From: Apostichopus japonicus
Lineage: Eukaryota; Echinodermata; Holothuroidea; Aspidochirotida; Stichopodidae
Assembly (NCBI RefSeq): GCF_037975245.1
Contig: NC_092567.1
Coordinates: forward strand, 16,783,376-16,847,375
Reading direction: 5' to 3'
Length of the DNA: 64,000 nt
Part shown: positions 1 to 11,654 of the stretch, piece by piece
How the letters are laid out: every line of letters begins with the position of its first letter
Position numbering within the stretch: the stretch's first letter is position 1
Translations under genes and position numbers: made by a program
Notes under the pieces: generated by a model
Databases searched by the model: none
What the model was told of the DNA's origin: nothing
Seen by the model: the letters and a program-made list of their open reading frames with translations, nothing else

Positions 1-378
1 GGGTTGATGATATTGTTTACAATTGGATAACCCCACCCCAACCCCCTAATAAAAAGCAAGGAATACAAACACGGCTGTCCAAGATTCACTTTGCTTTCAA
101 TCATCATCAACCTTGGTTGAACCACATACCCTCCAGAGCACAGGATGGATGGATTTTATACCTTTAGGTCTTGAATTAAGCCTTATAAAGGCCCCGCAAA
201 ATAGCTTTTTGACATTCCAAATTCTCAAGTCTACTAGGTCCACCCTTCATGCCAAGAGTTGATTTATTCACGGATCACAAGTGGATTGAGCTTACTATCG
301 ATTATTCAGTAGCTATCAGCATCAATACTTCTCTTCATTGAAAGCCATTATACTGCGCCTGAATTCTCTAATGGCACA
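1..378. other. Unassigned sequence at the left window edge
   Basis: I see no exon, RNA gene or strong repeat structure here. It is likely the far 3' side of the duplicated unit. Confidence 0.4.
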
Positions 379-705
379 TCACAACTGTCATAAGTGATAC
401 AACAGCTTACTGGGCGGATAGTATGGATGGCATGAACCTCTGATGAACAGAATCATGTCTCCCCTGCTTAATATCTTTTCTTGTTTTGGGCTATGCTCAA
501 ACGCCTATGCTAGACGGTGTTGTGTATATAGTGCACCACAACTGTCATACGTGAAACAACAGTTGACTGGACGGATGGTATGGATGGCATGAATCTCTGA
601 TGAACAGAATCATGTCTCCCCTGCTTAACATTTTTTGTTGTTTTGGGCTATGCTCAAACGCCTATGTTAGACGGCGTTGTGTGTATAGTGCACCACAACT
701 GTCAA
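379..705. repeat. 157-bp direct repeat, two copies
   Basis: Two adjacent copies with a 157-bp offset: GATGAACAG recurs at 442 and 599, and the stretch ending in CACCACAACTGTCA recurs before 536 and 704. A related single copy of its end is visible near 11497-11530, just downstream of the intact SDR stop codon. The repeat therefore comes from 3' flank of the gene, and in the broken copy it has been joined to the truncated exon 4. Confidence 0.7.
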
Positions 706-2473
706 CAGCATCTTTACCACTCATCAACTCGGTCATGGCCTTTGAGGTTGCGTACCTCAAATGGGGTTTCTCCGTAGCCGCTACTTCTAGTAAGAGGCGG
801 GTGATATCCTCTGGTGACTGACTCTCTGATCCGATCATCTTCTGCATCTTCCCTGACATATTACCCGCTAGTTTCTTGGTTTCTTCGTCGGCATCAGCAT
901 CGATACTATCTGCAAATGCCCCCAAATCATTCTTTTTAACATTTTCGATGAAAGTTATCTTGACTGGACCTGGTACCAGAGTACTGACCCTTTATTATGA
1001 AAAGCTTTAAAAAAAGTTTAAAAAAGAAGCTATTTTTACATAAGCAACCTATCTTTAACTCCATGCATGATATGTTTAGACAACAGACATACAATTAAAA
1101 CGTTAGCAATTGGAACTAAGCTCATGAAATATGTTAGCCTTTTATTCATACTCTCCCCGTTACCTGCCTTCAGATATAGACTTTCGTCTTTCAATTGAAA
1201 AAAAAAAGAACTTTGAGTAATAGAATGATTACTGGCTTGAATATTTCCTACTTATTTCACATATTTCATGATAGATAACTATTTGGTTTTAAATCTAAAT
1301 GCCAATTTGTAAATCCTTCATGTAACTGTTACATCTTATGCAGTACTTAGAATATTCACACCAACAGTCATGTTTGTAGATTGTGGTCACAGGTGATATG
1401 TTCGACTGAACCCTGAACCGAATCAATAGCAGAAAAGAAGAGGCAGGAATGATAAGGGGATGAAGAGAATGAGATGGATGTAGAGGGAAAGTGTATTCCC
1501 TTTTGGAATTGTCACTACACAGGTAGAGTAGTGTGCATATTAACATTATTCCTGTAAGGGAATTGCTAATTACAGCTGCAAGGTACTGCAATTTACAATG
1601 CATGCTGGAAATGAAAATGTATACCTGAGAGCACAACCATTGGTGTTGTATTATGATATTTATTACTTTTGATTTGTTACAAGTAGATCTTATTTATAAG
1701 TGCTGCCCTCGATATAAGAACAGAATGTATGTTTCACTTCTCGGCATTTTGGCTAAGATCATGTGTAGTATCTGTTCCCTCTCGAGTGGAATGGTGATAC
1801 ACACCCGACAGAACGTTAAAGAACGATTACGAAAACAGAATTGAACATCTTCTGTAAGAAGATTAGTGTCAATACGTCATGGTGGCCACGAATGGTGTGT
1901 ACCCTTGCTAATCTGAACTGTAGAAACAAAGGTGTCAAGAGAAATTCTTGCTCAAAAGCGTGTGTGTTGTCAAGCCAGACCTAGCCAAACATAGCCTAGC
2001 CATACATAGCCTAGCCTAGCTACTATACGCATGGCGTCTAAATACCCATCTAGGACTATCCTACTGTAAACATAGCATAGGCCTAACTATGAACTTGATA
2101 GTCTAGGCCTACGGTAGGTGCCTAACGTTAAATTATCTACTGCAAGTCTACTATTGTTCCTACAACGTCCCCCGCCCCCCCCCCCCTCGTACAAGTTCTT
2201 CATTCTCCCCGTACCTAAAATATCAATCCTCTTTCGATCAGCGTGGATTTCAGCCACCACGGATTTAATTTCATCCTCTTTGGTAACATCGAGTTGCTTG
2301 ATAAACAATGTCTTGCTGAGGGAGTCGCCTGCCTGCTTTTCCAGCTCGGACTTCTTTGCGAGATTTCTCATTGAAGCATACACGATATATTTCTCGTTCC
2401 TTGCCATGGTAACAGCAAAATCCAGTCCCATTCCTGTGGAGCACCCGGTTATGAGAACAACTTGTTGAGCCAT
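662..2473 (-). pseudogene. Truncated SDR paralogue lacking exons 2 and 3
   Basis: This is a broken direct duplicate of the intact SDR gene. Exon 1 (2473-2215, 259 nt, with TGCSTGMG and a GTACGG donor) and exon 4 (989-662) are very similar to the intact copy. The exons carrying NNAG, Asn113 and YSAAK are absent. Aligning the copies by eye, sequence equivalent to about 14104-16011 of the intact locus is replaced here by about 417 unrelated bases at 1642-2058. Joining exon 1 (phase 1) directly to exon 4 (phase 2) shifts the frame. The C-terminus is also altered: after LMSGK the frame runs into a 157-bp repeat and ends in an unrelated tail. No cofactor-plus-active-site enzyme can be made from this copy. 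Exon 1 alone stays open to 2087, so a short transcript is possible, but I see no sign that it is a useful protein. Confidence 0.85.
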
Positions 2474-2899
2474 TTTAATATTCTGTTAAGGATTTATAAG
2501 GAAAAATTACTTCAGCACAACTCTTGATGTTTCAGTTGTTAAACATCTGTTGTGTACAAGTATAACCGTTGATGCCAATTCTTCGACAATAAGGGAGTTT
2601 GAACATGTGAGTTGTGACATAACATGTGTACAAGACAAATAGGGCTGAAGCTGACAAACAGCACTGGACAATAAACACCGTGTACCCCGAATAGGGTATG
2701 AAAGATCATGCAGTTACACAGCCAATCGAGCATTCCAAGGTGGCAAACGAAGGTATCTCCAAAAACGGTCCTTGCTAAAGTTCAACACTGTAGCGGTGGA
2801 GGTTCTTTGATTGGGTGAAAGACTGACCGCAAGTTATGTGAAATATGCTGAAAAAGTTGTAAGCAGCATCAACTTGATCATGTGAAACGAGGTGTTTCT

Positions 2900-3581
2900 T
2901 TTTTTAATTTTTTTTAGCCACCATTTATTGTTCATCTTTTGCAACAACAACATTTATTACATATTTTATCTTAAAATACATAAACGCAAACATTCTGCAT
3001 TAAAACCTTTATGCATATAAACATAACAGCAATGGCATAACAGCAACCACTATTCTTCAAATAAAAATGGGTACGTAATAAAAGTGGCCTTTAAAGTCTG
3101 GAACGGAAACGGCCCACGTAATTTGTTCTTATGTAATTGATGTTCCACTTGTAGTTGAAATTTGAACTTACCAATTCGTTTACAATAAACGAACCATTGT
3201 TAACTTTCTTCTGAAATATGTACTATTGGATATAAAAAAAAAATAGAAAGTTCAGTGGATGTTTTGATAACAGTTAATATCCAAAGAAAACATCTTTCTT
3301 GGAAAAAACAAACCGTCTATTGAAATTTCTTTGCTCAACGTCTAAAATAAAGCTAGCACTAATATTACATTCCCAAAAAGATGTTCTATTGTTTCATCAT
3401 TAACTCCGCAGAAATTACAACGAGGGTTATCTGTCATTTTCATTTGAAATAATAAATAATTTGTTCCCAAAATACGGTGAAGAAAGCGATACTGGAAATA
3501 CTTTATCTTTGTTTCCCTTAAAGACTTAAACGGAATTTGAAAGATTATATTCCATTGACCCTCATTTAAATCAAACTTATC
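2900..3581 (-). mobile_element. 5'-truncated LINE fragment with 15-bp target duplication
   Basis: The minus strand encodes the C-terminal part of a non-LTR retrotransposon ORF2. It includes RFLHRILGTNYLLFQ, then DNPRCNFCGVNDETIEHLF with a CxxC...H zinc-knuckle typical of L1/Tx1-type elements. One missing T after EHLF shifts the frame before the final Cys, and the shifted frame ends in a TAA soon after, so the fragment is dead. The 3' end at 2900 is T-rich on the plus strand, i.e. an A-rich tail. AAACGAGGTGTTTCT flanks it at 2885-2899 and 3582-3596. The paralogous locus at 16838-16852 has one near-identical copy and no insertion. This is a textbook target-primed insertion of 682 bp, about 430 bp upstream of the pseudogene's ATG. 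Confidence 0.88.
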
Positions 3582-4559
3582 AAACGAGGTGTTTCTGATA
3601 CCGAAGGGACCTGATCAAATAGACAGAAATTGCCAAGTTTTAAGTCTGCATGCTATGGCCTCTTTTTTATATTGGGGAATTAGATTATTCTACAAACTTT
3701 GCCTCATGATTAAGGCTTAATGACCCCAGTGACTAGTAAACCCACATCTGCTGATATTTATTATATATTTATTCTTCTTTTGTTTTCTCGTGATGAATGG
3801 AAACAAAAACTTCCTACGTTGAGCAACATATTTTGCTATTATTTGTACAGACATAATTCTTTCGTTTTAATTACATTTTGTGATAATGGAAGTAGTCCTA
3901 GACGCCAGTAGTGCCTTCGAACATCGATGCAATGGAAAAGTACTACACTAAACAAGGACATCTGATAGCAACTGCTCCCATTAATTGCTTAATTTAATCC
4001 CGTGACATATTTTGTGCCATAAAATGACCATCATAACTGAATGTAAGAGACATTTTCCTTTTGTTTTAATTACATTTTGAGATACTCGAAGTAGTTCTAT
4101 AGATGACAGCAGGCAGGCGTGTTCCGGCAGCGCCCTTATCGATCGTGTAAGAATATATCGATCGTGTAGGCATATATGGCAAAATGCTCACAAAACACAT
4201 TCAAACCCCTCTGAAACAAACACGAATAAGGCACAAAATTACTACAACGAGGGCCCAGAGTATCTGCTTTTCTAATCATAAGAAATGTTCTTCTTACATG
4301 TAACAGTGAGGATTCAGATAAGCCCCCCCCCCCCGGGTGAAAGTGACCATTTATTGTTAGAATATGCCGGGAAAACATATTTTGAAGAGGTTAAATCAAA
4401 ATAATATTAACAAAACGATCGAGTTTCATTAAAGAAAGAAATGCAAACAAGATGTCTTTCTTTACCGTGGACTCTGCTCTATTTTCTTAAGTAAAAAATT
4501 GTATCTCAATATTGCTGTAACAAGGACTTATAGAAACAAAATGGCCGCGATTTCTTTCG

Positions 4560-5200
4560 CAATGTAAAGAATATTTGGAATTTTCGAGTTTTTCAGATCA
4601 TGGAAATTCAAAGAACTCTCATACGCAGTAAACAATATTCAAAGAACACAATTTTCACAGAGGACACAGTATACTCATGGTTATTTTATGGCAAACATTT
4701 TTCAAACGGATAATTTTAGCAATTATTGGCAGTTGTCATTTCTTTGGTTGTGTTTTTAGTGCAAAGTATTTTTGAATTGCACAGATGAGGGCGCTGCGGG
4801 GAAACGCTTGCCTGCTGTTAGCTAGACCCAATTCGATTGTCACGAAATGTAGTTAAATTGAAAAAAAATAATGTCCCATACATTCGTTTATAATTGTCAT
4901 CTTTATGGCACAAATTTTTCGCGGGGTTAAATTAAGCAATTAATGGAAGTTGTCATTTTACCTGTTTTCCTTATTTAGTGGCAAAGCATTTTTGCATAGA
5001 AAAATTAAGGCGCTGCGGGGAAACGCCTGCCTGCATCTAGACCCTCTTCGATCACAAAATTTAATTACATCGAAAAAGTAATGTCTCTTATATCCCTTTA
5101 TAACGTCATTTCATGGCACAAATATTTTAAAATAAACAATTAATGGAAATTGTCATTTCTGCTAATCTATTGTTTAGTGTAGTACTTTTTGCATGAATCA
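4560..5200. repeat. 218-bp satellite, about 3 copies (unit A)
   Basis: Tandem repeat upstream of the broken SDR copy. The landmark GGCGCTGCGGGGAAACGC recurs at about 4791 and 5009, an offset of 218 bp, with partial copies on either side. It is the counterpart of the longer array at 17400-18570. Confidence 0.75.
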
Positions 5201-5439
5201 TTCGGGGAAATCTCGTCCCACCCCCCCACTCCCTTCCCACCATTGAAATCTTATGTTTGCACAAACAAGGCGTATGTTAAAGTAACATACACGTTAACGC
5301 AGAGACTCTTCAAGGTCTAATTGCAAAACACTCTTACATTACCCACTTAACATTTACACTTTTTAACCACGAGTATTTAAGATTCATCGACGCATGCGCA
5401 TCGGTTCGAATCTCACATAAACTCTAGTCTCTGTTAAAA

Positions 5440-6475
5440 AAGGAAGATAAACATCGTCAATAAGGTACGTTTTCGTTTAATCTTCCCATTGTTGTATTTA
5501 CATACCATACTGTATAGGGTAGTCACATCATATGCAATTGCAACCGATTCACATAGAGATTACAGTAACTACTGTAAAACTTAAATACTTTGTAACACAG
5601 TAAAAACTGGATCGTGCTGATAAATATGATAAACCGGTAGCATGCGCTATTAGGATTACAGTAAAACTGAGGATTTGTGTAAACATGTAGATTAACATTG
5701 TTAATAAGGTAAGTTTTCGTTTAATCTTCTCATTGTTCTTTGTACATACTATCGAGGATAGTCACATTATATGCAATAATTGAATTACTTATCATCAAAC
5801 GTAAATCCTTTCAAATAAGGTAAAGAAGTTCTCTCGGGAGAGTAAACCGGTAGCATGCTCTATTAGGATTACAGTAAAACTAAGGATTTGTGTAAACATG
5901 TAGATAAACATTGTTAATAAGGTAAGTTTTCGTTTAATCTTCTCATTGTTCTTTGTACATACTATAGAGGATAGTCACATTATATGCAATAATTGAATTA
6001 CTTATCATCAAACGTAAATCCTTTCATATAAGGTAAAGAAGTTCTCTCGGGAGAGTAAACCGGTAGCATGCTCTATTAGGATTACAGTAAAACTAAGGAT
6101 TTGTGTAAACATGTAGATAAACATTGTTAATAAGGTAAGTTTTCGTTTAATCTTCTCATTGTTCTTTGTACATACTATAGAGGATAGTCACATTATATGC
6201 AATAATTGAATTACTTATCATCAAACGTAAATCCTTTCATATAAGGTAAAGAAGTTCTCTCGGGAGAGTAAACCGGTAGCATGCTCTATTAGGATTACAG
6301 TAAAACTAAGGATTTGTGTAAACATGTAGATTAACATTGTTAATAAGGTAAGTTTTCGTTTAATCTTCTCATTGTTCTTTGTACATACTATAGAGGATAG
6401 TCACATTATATGCAATAATTGAATTACTTATCATCAAACGTAAATCCTTTCAAATAAGGTAAAGAAGTTCTCAGC
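5440..6475. repeat. 213-bp satellite, about 4-5 copies, MITE-derived
   Basis: CGGTAGCATG recurs at 5635, 5848, 6061 and 6274, exactly 213 bp apart. The last three units are nearly identical. Part of each unit (CGGTAGCATG to GGATTTGTGTAA) is the same sequence as one arm of the fold-back MITE found at 33601 and 36523. The first unit (5547-5690) holds most of that arm, so the array seems to have grown from a half MITE. Confidence 0.85.
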
Positions 6476-6598
6476 AAAACGAGATGAAAATCAAAACAAA
6501 ACACAAATGACAATATGAAGAGGAATACATGTTCAAGGTTGAGAGAGGACAGTGTGAGTGTGGAGGAGGGGTATGGTAGGCCGTCAGTATCAAATTGT

Positions 6599-6815
6599 GG
6601 GGAATCGACATATACCGATTTAAATCAACATATACCAATTTCCTTCGACTTATTTTCTAGCATCGTAAAATGATTTCTACCGATTTAAATTGATATATCA
6701 TCGATTTAGGCTGGTAAATGTCGATTTAAATCGACACATACCAATATATATCGATGAGGCAAATTAAATCGGTATATGTCATGTTAAATCAACATATACC
6801 AATTTAATTTAGGGC
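6599..6815. repeat. AT-rich cluster of inverted short repeats
   Basis: Direct and inverted copies of a motif like ACATATACCGATTTAAATC are interspersed over about 200 bp. It resembles the inside of a small inverted-repeat element, but I could not define ends or a target duplication. Confidence 0.45.
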
Positions 6816-6819
6816 ATCT

Positions 6820-8685
6820 AGAAGTCATTAGTGGCCATTTTGTTGAAAGCATTAAAACGTCCTCTCCTACAGATTGTATTGTTCAGGTCTGGTAGTTTGT
6901 CATATTGATACTTGGATATTGCTTCCTTTGGGTCGTTCAGGAATGGTCATTGAAAAAGGTCATTCAGTGGTCTGCTTGGATTATTAAAAAAAAAAAAAAC
7001 TTCAACCTTTTCACAGGCTATCCTCCCTGAAATAGCAATACATTTACTTTGAGATTTGGTCCCAATTATTGTTGAGTAGTAGCTCATATAAGGTGTTCTG
7101 AAAATTTCATTTGGCCTTAACTACGCTTGTAGTTTAAGTTAAACCCTGGTTAAAACATTTTCATGAACAGGGCAACTACAAAAGGGGGAGCGAGAGTGAT
7201 ATTGTCCACAGCTGATAATGACAACCTGGCATCAAGCATCCTTACCGTAAACACATGAGAACAGACTAATTGAACAGGGCCCCTCATGTTTACTTTGGCC
7301 TGTAAGTGTATATCTTGCGGTTTCTAACTGTGTTGGAGTAACATTATTGGTTGAGGGTAGGGACACGCATATATCGTTTCATACGTTGTATACTATGTTC
7401 TTTCAATCATATGAAGTTTTATAATACATGAAATGTTTCATTCATGCAAGTTGATGCCTTGCTTATAAAGTTAAATATCCATTAGTTGTGTTCCCAAACA
7501 TGAAGGTAACTGTATTGGAAAATAATAGATATTTAAAGTATTCAGCTGATGATCCAAAACCAGACTAAGCTAGCTGCATGCCTATTGTCCTTAAAGGGTA
7601 AAGGGTTAATGGTATAGAATGGCCTAAAAATAAACCTACAAATCACTCGAGGCTCAATTGCATGTAGATATAGCACATAAAGTTGTAGGAACATTTTGTC
7701 GGCCTGGATTAAGGTCACTGTAATTAATGAGAGACCAATTAATAAAAAGACTGTTAATATTGTAGTGGACATGTAATCAAAAGAACTACCTTCAATCAAC
7801 AAGTTTATGCTCATACCAGTGAAGTTGATGTGTTCATATCAATGCGTGTGACCAAACTTGGTCATAGCTGTTCCTTGAGTAGTGGGTCATGTGGGTGTTT
7901 AGGAATTGTATATCAAAGGTCATACAGGGGTCATCTGGGTTCATTAAGTGAACACACTCAAGATGCTTCCCCTAAGTAGAGTTATATGGGTGATCACTAT
8001 AGTTTGGTAAGGTGTTCATTAAGTACTGGGTCATATTGGTTGTTCATATATATGTGGAGTTTTATATAACTATCGTAGGTGCTTCTCCTTCAGTTTTCAA
8101 TGGATGCTGCAGAATGTTCGGTATAATGCTATTTGATTAGTAGTCTATAAAGGGGTTCAAGAATTTGGGGTGAAAGGTCATGCGAGTCCTTCTCAAAATT
8201 TGTGTGAAACTTTAAAGATATCTGACTAACTTTTCTTCCTAACTTTCAATTTGATAATATATTCAATATGATGAATGATTCCCTGATTTCATTATTAGTG
8301 TATTATATAAAAAACATTTTAAAAGAAATACATGGTATGACTTTGAGTAGATGCACATGCAACAACAACGAAATTTACATATTAAGTTACACAAATAGTC
8401 TATATCATAATTGCCTGGTTGTTAAAAGAACCAGATAGTTCAAGTTCCTTTTCCAAATTATTTCTTTTACCCATTAAAAATCTCAAGTAATAGTGAGATT
8501 AAAAGAGTGTTATTTATTATAACCCAAGATTTCTAACAGTGAAAATGGATTATAGAAAGTCAGTGTTTCATTGTTGCCGTCTGGCTACGCTTTAAGTCTC
8601 TCAACGTAATCCTTAAATGGGGATATCTCTAAAACAATGGAACTTTTTTGTTTCGTTAATGTAGGATCTTGACCTTTCTTGCTTT
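6820..8685. other. Unassigned intergenic sequence
   Basis: No convincing exon was found. From about 7850 to 8220 there are several GGTCA-containing phrases (GGGTCAT, AGGTCATAC) that look like a decayed relative of the repeat at 8690-10980. Confidence 0.4.
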
Positions 8686-8689
8686 ACCT

Positions 8690-10980
8690 TATAAATCGTT
8701 AACTTAAGCAACAAGAGCCCAAGGGCACTGTGGTTCCTTGCGTAGGGGTATATGACAATACACATAATATTATCAAGCAAGATTGGGTTCAAATAGTCAA
8801 GTAAATGTGGTCCTACATGTACCCATAAGGTAACCAACACTATAGCCAACACTTTTGTGATCACAAATTGTGATCGGATTTTGATCGAAATGCACTTTTG
8901 AGATCTGAACATGGGGTCAAAAATGTAAGAGATATAAGGTCACCTACAAGCAGGTCAACAGATATGATAACATTGGTGACAACAGATGACATGACCGTTA
9001 AATTTGAAAATGTTCCACCACCCCATTCACAACTTGTCCCAAAATATCAACCGTGGCATTGGGATTTAATTGCATTAAATGTCTACAAATTAACTTTGAA
9101 CTTGTATACATAACCACACACACAAAGGTCACCCGGAGGTCACCAATTGACATTTTTGATCGGTGAGGCCTAAATAGAGCATCAAAACTGTAAAAATTCA
9201 AACATTTTTTCTTTGCCCATTTCCGCCCCCCCCCCAAAAAACTAGTTTTTTAACATTAATTAATTTTTAACATTAATAACTTCGCACACGAAGGTCCCAC
9301 GGGGGTCAACCCATTGACATCTGAAAATAGCATCGAAACTGTAAAAATCCCCAATAACAAGTAAAGGTCACCAGAGGTCAAAGGTCACCAAGATGCGGGT
9401 TGACAATTGGATTACATTGAAGCAATTTCCAACCCTAACGGACAATTCGTTCTCAAGTTATCGCCAAAAAACTAGTTTTTTATCATGAATTGACCTTTGG
9501 TGACCTCGGATCACATGACCGTTAAGTTTGAAAATATTCCCCTATACCATTTGCAACTTGTCCCAAAATATCAACTGTGACACACCTTTGAACTGGGAGT
9601 TATTGCATTAAATGTCTGAAAATTAACTTTGACCTTGTATAACTTCGCACTCAAGTGTCACACAGGGGTCAACCTATTGACATTTATGATCAGAAGGTAC
9701 CTTTGACATCTGAAAATAGCATCGAAACTGTAAACATCCTCAAAACAAGTAAAGGTCACCAGAGGTCAAATTGAGGTCAAAGGTCACCCAGATGCGGGTC
9801 AACAATTGGATTACATTGAAGCAATTTCCAACCCTAACGGACAATTCGTTCTCAAGTTATCACCAAAAAACTAGTTTTTTATCATTAATTGACCTTTGGT
9901 GACCTCGGATCACATGACCGTTAGGTTTGAAAATATTCCCCTATTCCATTTGCAACTTGTCCCAAAATATCAACCGTGACACATCTTGGAACTGGGCGTT
10001 ATTGCATTAAATGTCTGAAAATTAACTTTGACCTCGTATAACTTCGCATATGAAGGTCACAGGGGTGTCAACCCATTGACATTTTTGATCGGAAGGTACC
10101 TTTGATATCCAAATCTAGCATCAAAACCAGACATTTTCTTTTTTGTTCGTTTCCTCCCTAAATAAGCACATTTTTTCTAATGTGACCTTTGACCATTTGA
10201 CCTTGGTTTCAGATGTAGTTTTATCTCCTGATTACAAAATTGTTCGTTTCCTCCCTAAATAAGCATATTTTTTCTAATGTGACCTTTGACTTTTATACCT
10301 TGGTTTCAGATGTAGTTTTATCTCCTGATTACAAAAAACAAAACGACAAGTCTGTACAACCATTTTAACTCCGACCCCCTTATAACTTTGCACAAAAAGG
10401 TCACAGGGTCAACCTTTTGACATTTATGATCAGAAGGTACCTTTGGCATCTGAAAATAGCATCGAAACTGTACAAATCCCCAAAACACGTAAAGGTCACC
10501 AGCGGTCAAATTGAGGTCAAGGGTCACCCAGATGCGGGTCCACAATTGGACTACATTGAGGTAACTCCCAACCCTAACAGACAATTCGTTCTCAAGTTAT
10601 TGCAAAAATACTAGTTTTTTATCATTAATTGATCTTTGGTGACCTTGGACCACATGACCATTATAAGTTTGAAAATGTTCTCCTAACCAGTTCACAACTT
10701 GTCCCGAAATGTCAACCTTGTCGCACATTGGCACTGGGAGTTATTGCAGTTTAAATATTTTCGGTTTTTGGACCATAACTGACCTTTGATGACCTTCGTG
10801 GGCACCAAGAACAAAAGGGCACACCTTCTCCATATGGGGGATCTATAGTCCAAGTTTGGCCTCAATCCAACATTCCCTTATTGAGATAGAGCGTACACAA
10901 GCAAGTGTCACAGACGCACACACACACACACACCCACGCAAACCTGACTGCATAGGTTCCTTTTGCTAAAGCAAGGAACC
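8690..10980. mobile_element. Long non-coding interspersed repeat rich in AGGTCA motifs
   Basis: It begins with AACAAGAGCCCAAGGGCACT and ends with a CA-repeat and GCATAGGTTCCTTTTGCT. A second, shorter copy lies at 12030-13205, with the same head and tail. Inside, segments of roughly 380-400 bp are repeated, each with phrases such as AAAGGTCACCAGAGGTCAAA and TTGACCTTTGGTGACC. No transposase reading frame is visible, so it is a non-autonomous element or a composite of several insertions. Confidence 0.65.
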
Positions 10981-11259
10981 AAAAACTGTTATCATTAGTT
11001 TGTTTATCCTTTAAATAAACAGCTAGTACCATGTAATATTTGTACACAGTAGTTAAGCCAAATTACCTGAAGACCATTAAGCTCCAACCACCTGAGTAGA
11101 AAGAACATTCCAACTGGTGAGAGGGACATTTACCAACACAAAGTCCTGGTCCCCCCTGTGAAGAAATTTGGTGCCCCATAGAGACATTGGTAATGAACTT
11201 TTCCCCCTGCCAAACGAATCCCTGACGACTCAAAGCTCAAGGCAAAATGACTGAATAAA

Positions 11260-11492
11260 ATGACTGGGATCTGTTTTTGTAGTTTACAGAAAACTGTTAA
11301 GTGGTTTACTGGGAAGTGTAGATTATACAGTTAATAATTATAATTAACGGTAATCTGTAATATAACTTACGGTGAAACTGTATGGTCATTTACAGATAAC
11401 GTATATAATTCACAGTTAAAGAATGTAAAACATTCAATAGTATATGAAATACTGGTTGTAAATTTTACGGCTTTTTTTTACAGTGTATATCC
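11260..11492. mobile_element. Possible MITE with TTTACAG-type motifs
   Basis: An AT-rich block with several TTACAG/CTGTAA phrases in both orientations, ending in TTTTTTTACAGTGTA, a common end for small DNA transposons. Ends and target duplication were not established. Confidence 0.35.
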
Positions 11493-11654
11493 TAGAACGC
11501 TATGTTACACGGTGTTGTGTAGTAGGGATTACTGACAGAAGATGCTGGTGAAGACTCTTTTGGTGGAAGTTAGCCAACCGAATGATCGACAGGAGCCTGA
11601 GGAATTCTACGAGGATGAAAGTAACCATTTTTTTGTCAATTGTAGCAGTAATTC

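Larger units (their letters stand above)
600..5350. repeat. Segmental duplication, unit A
   Basis: Direct duplicate of about 11500-18780: the same order of exon 4, intron 3 remnants, exon 1, upstream sequence and 218-bp satellite. The homology runs to the motif ACTCTTACATTACCCACTT near 5329-5347 (compare about 18750-18769). Differences are the loss of exons 2-3, the LINE insertion and fewer satellite units. Confidence 0.8.

Noticed and set aside
1295-1636. 113-codon minus-strand frame, similar to one at 13818-14123
   Set aside because: Both lie in the same intron of the duplicated SDR locus; the similarity is due to the segmental duplication, not coding.
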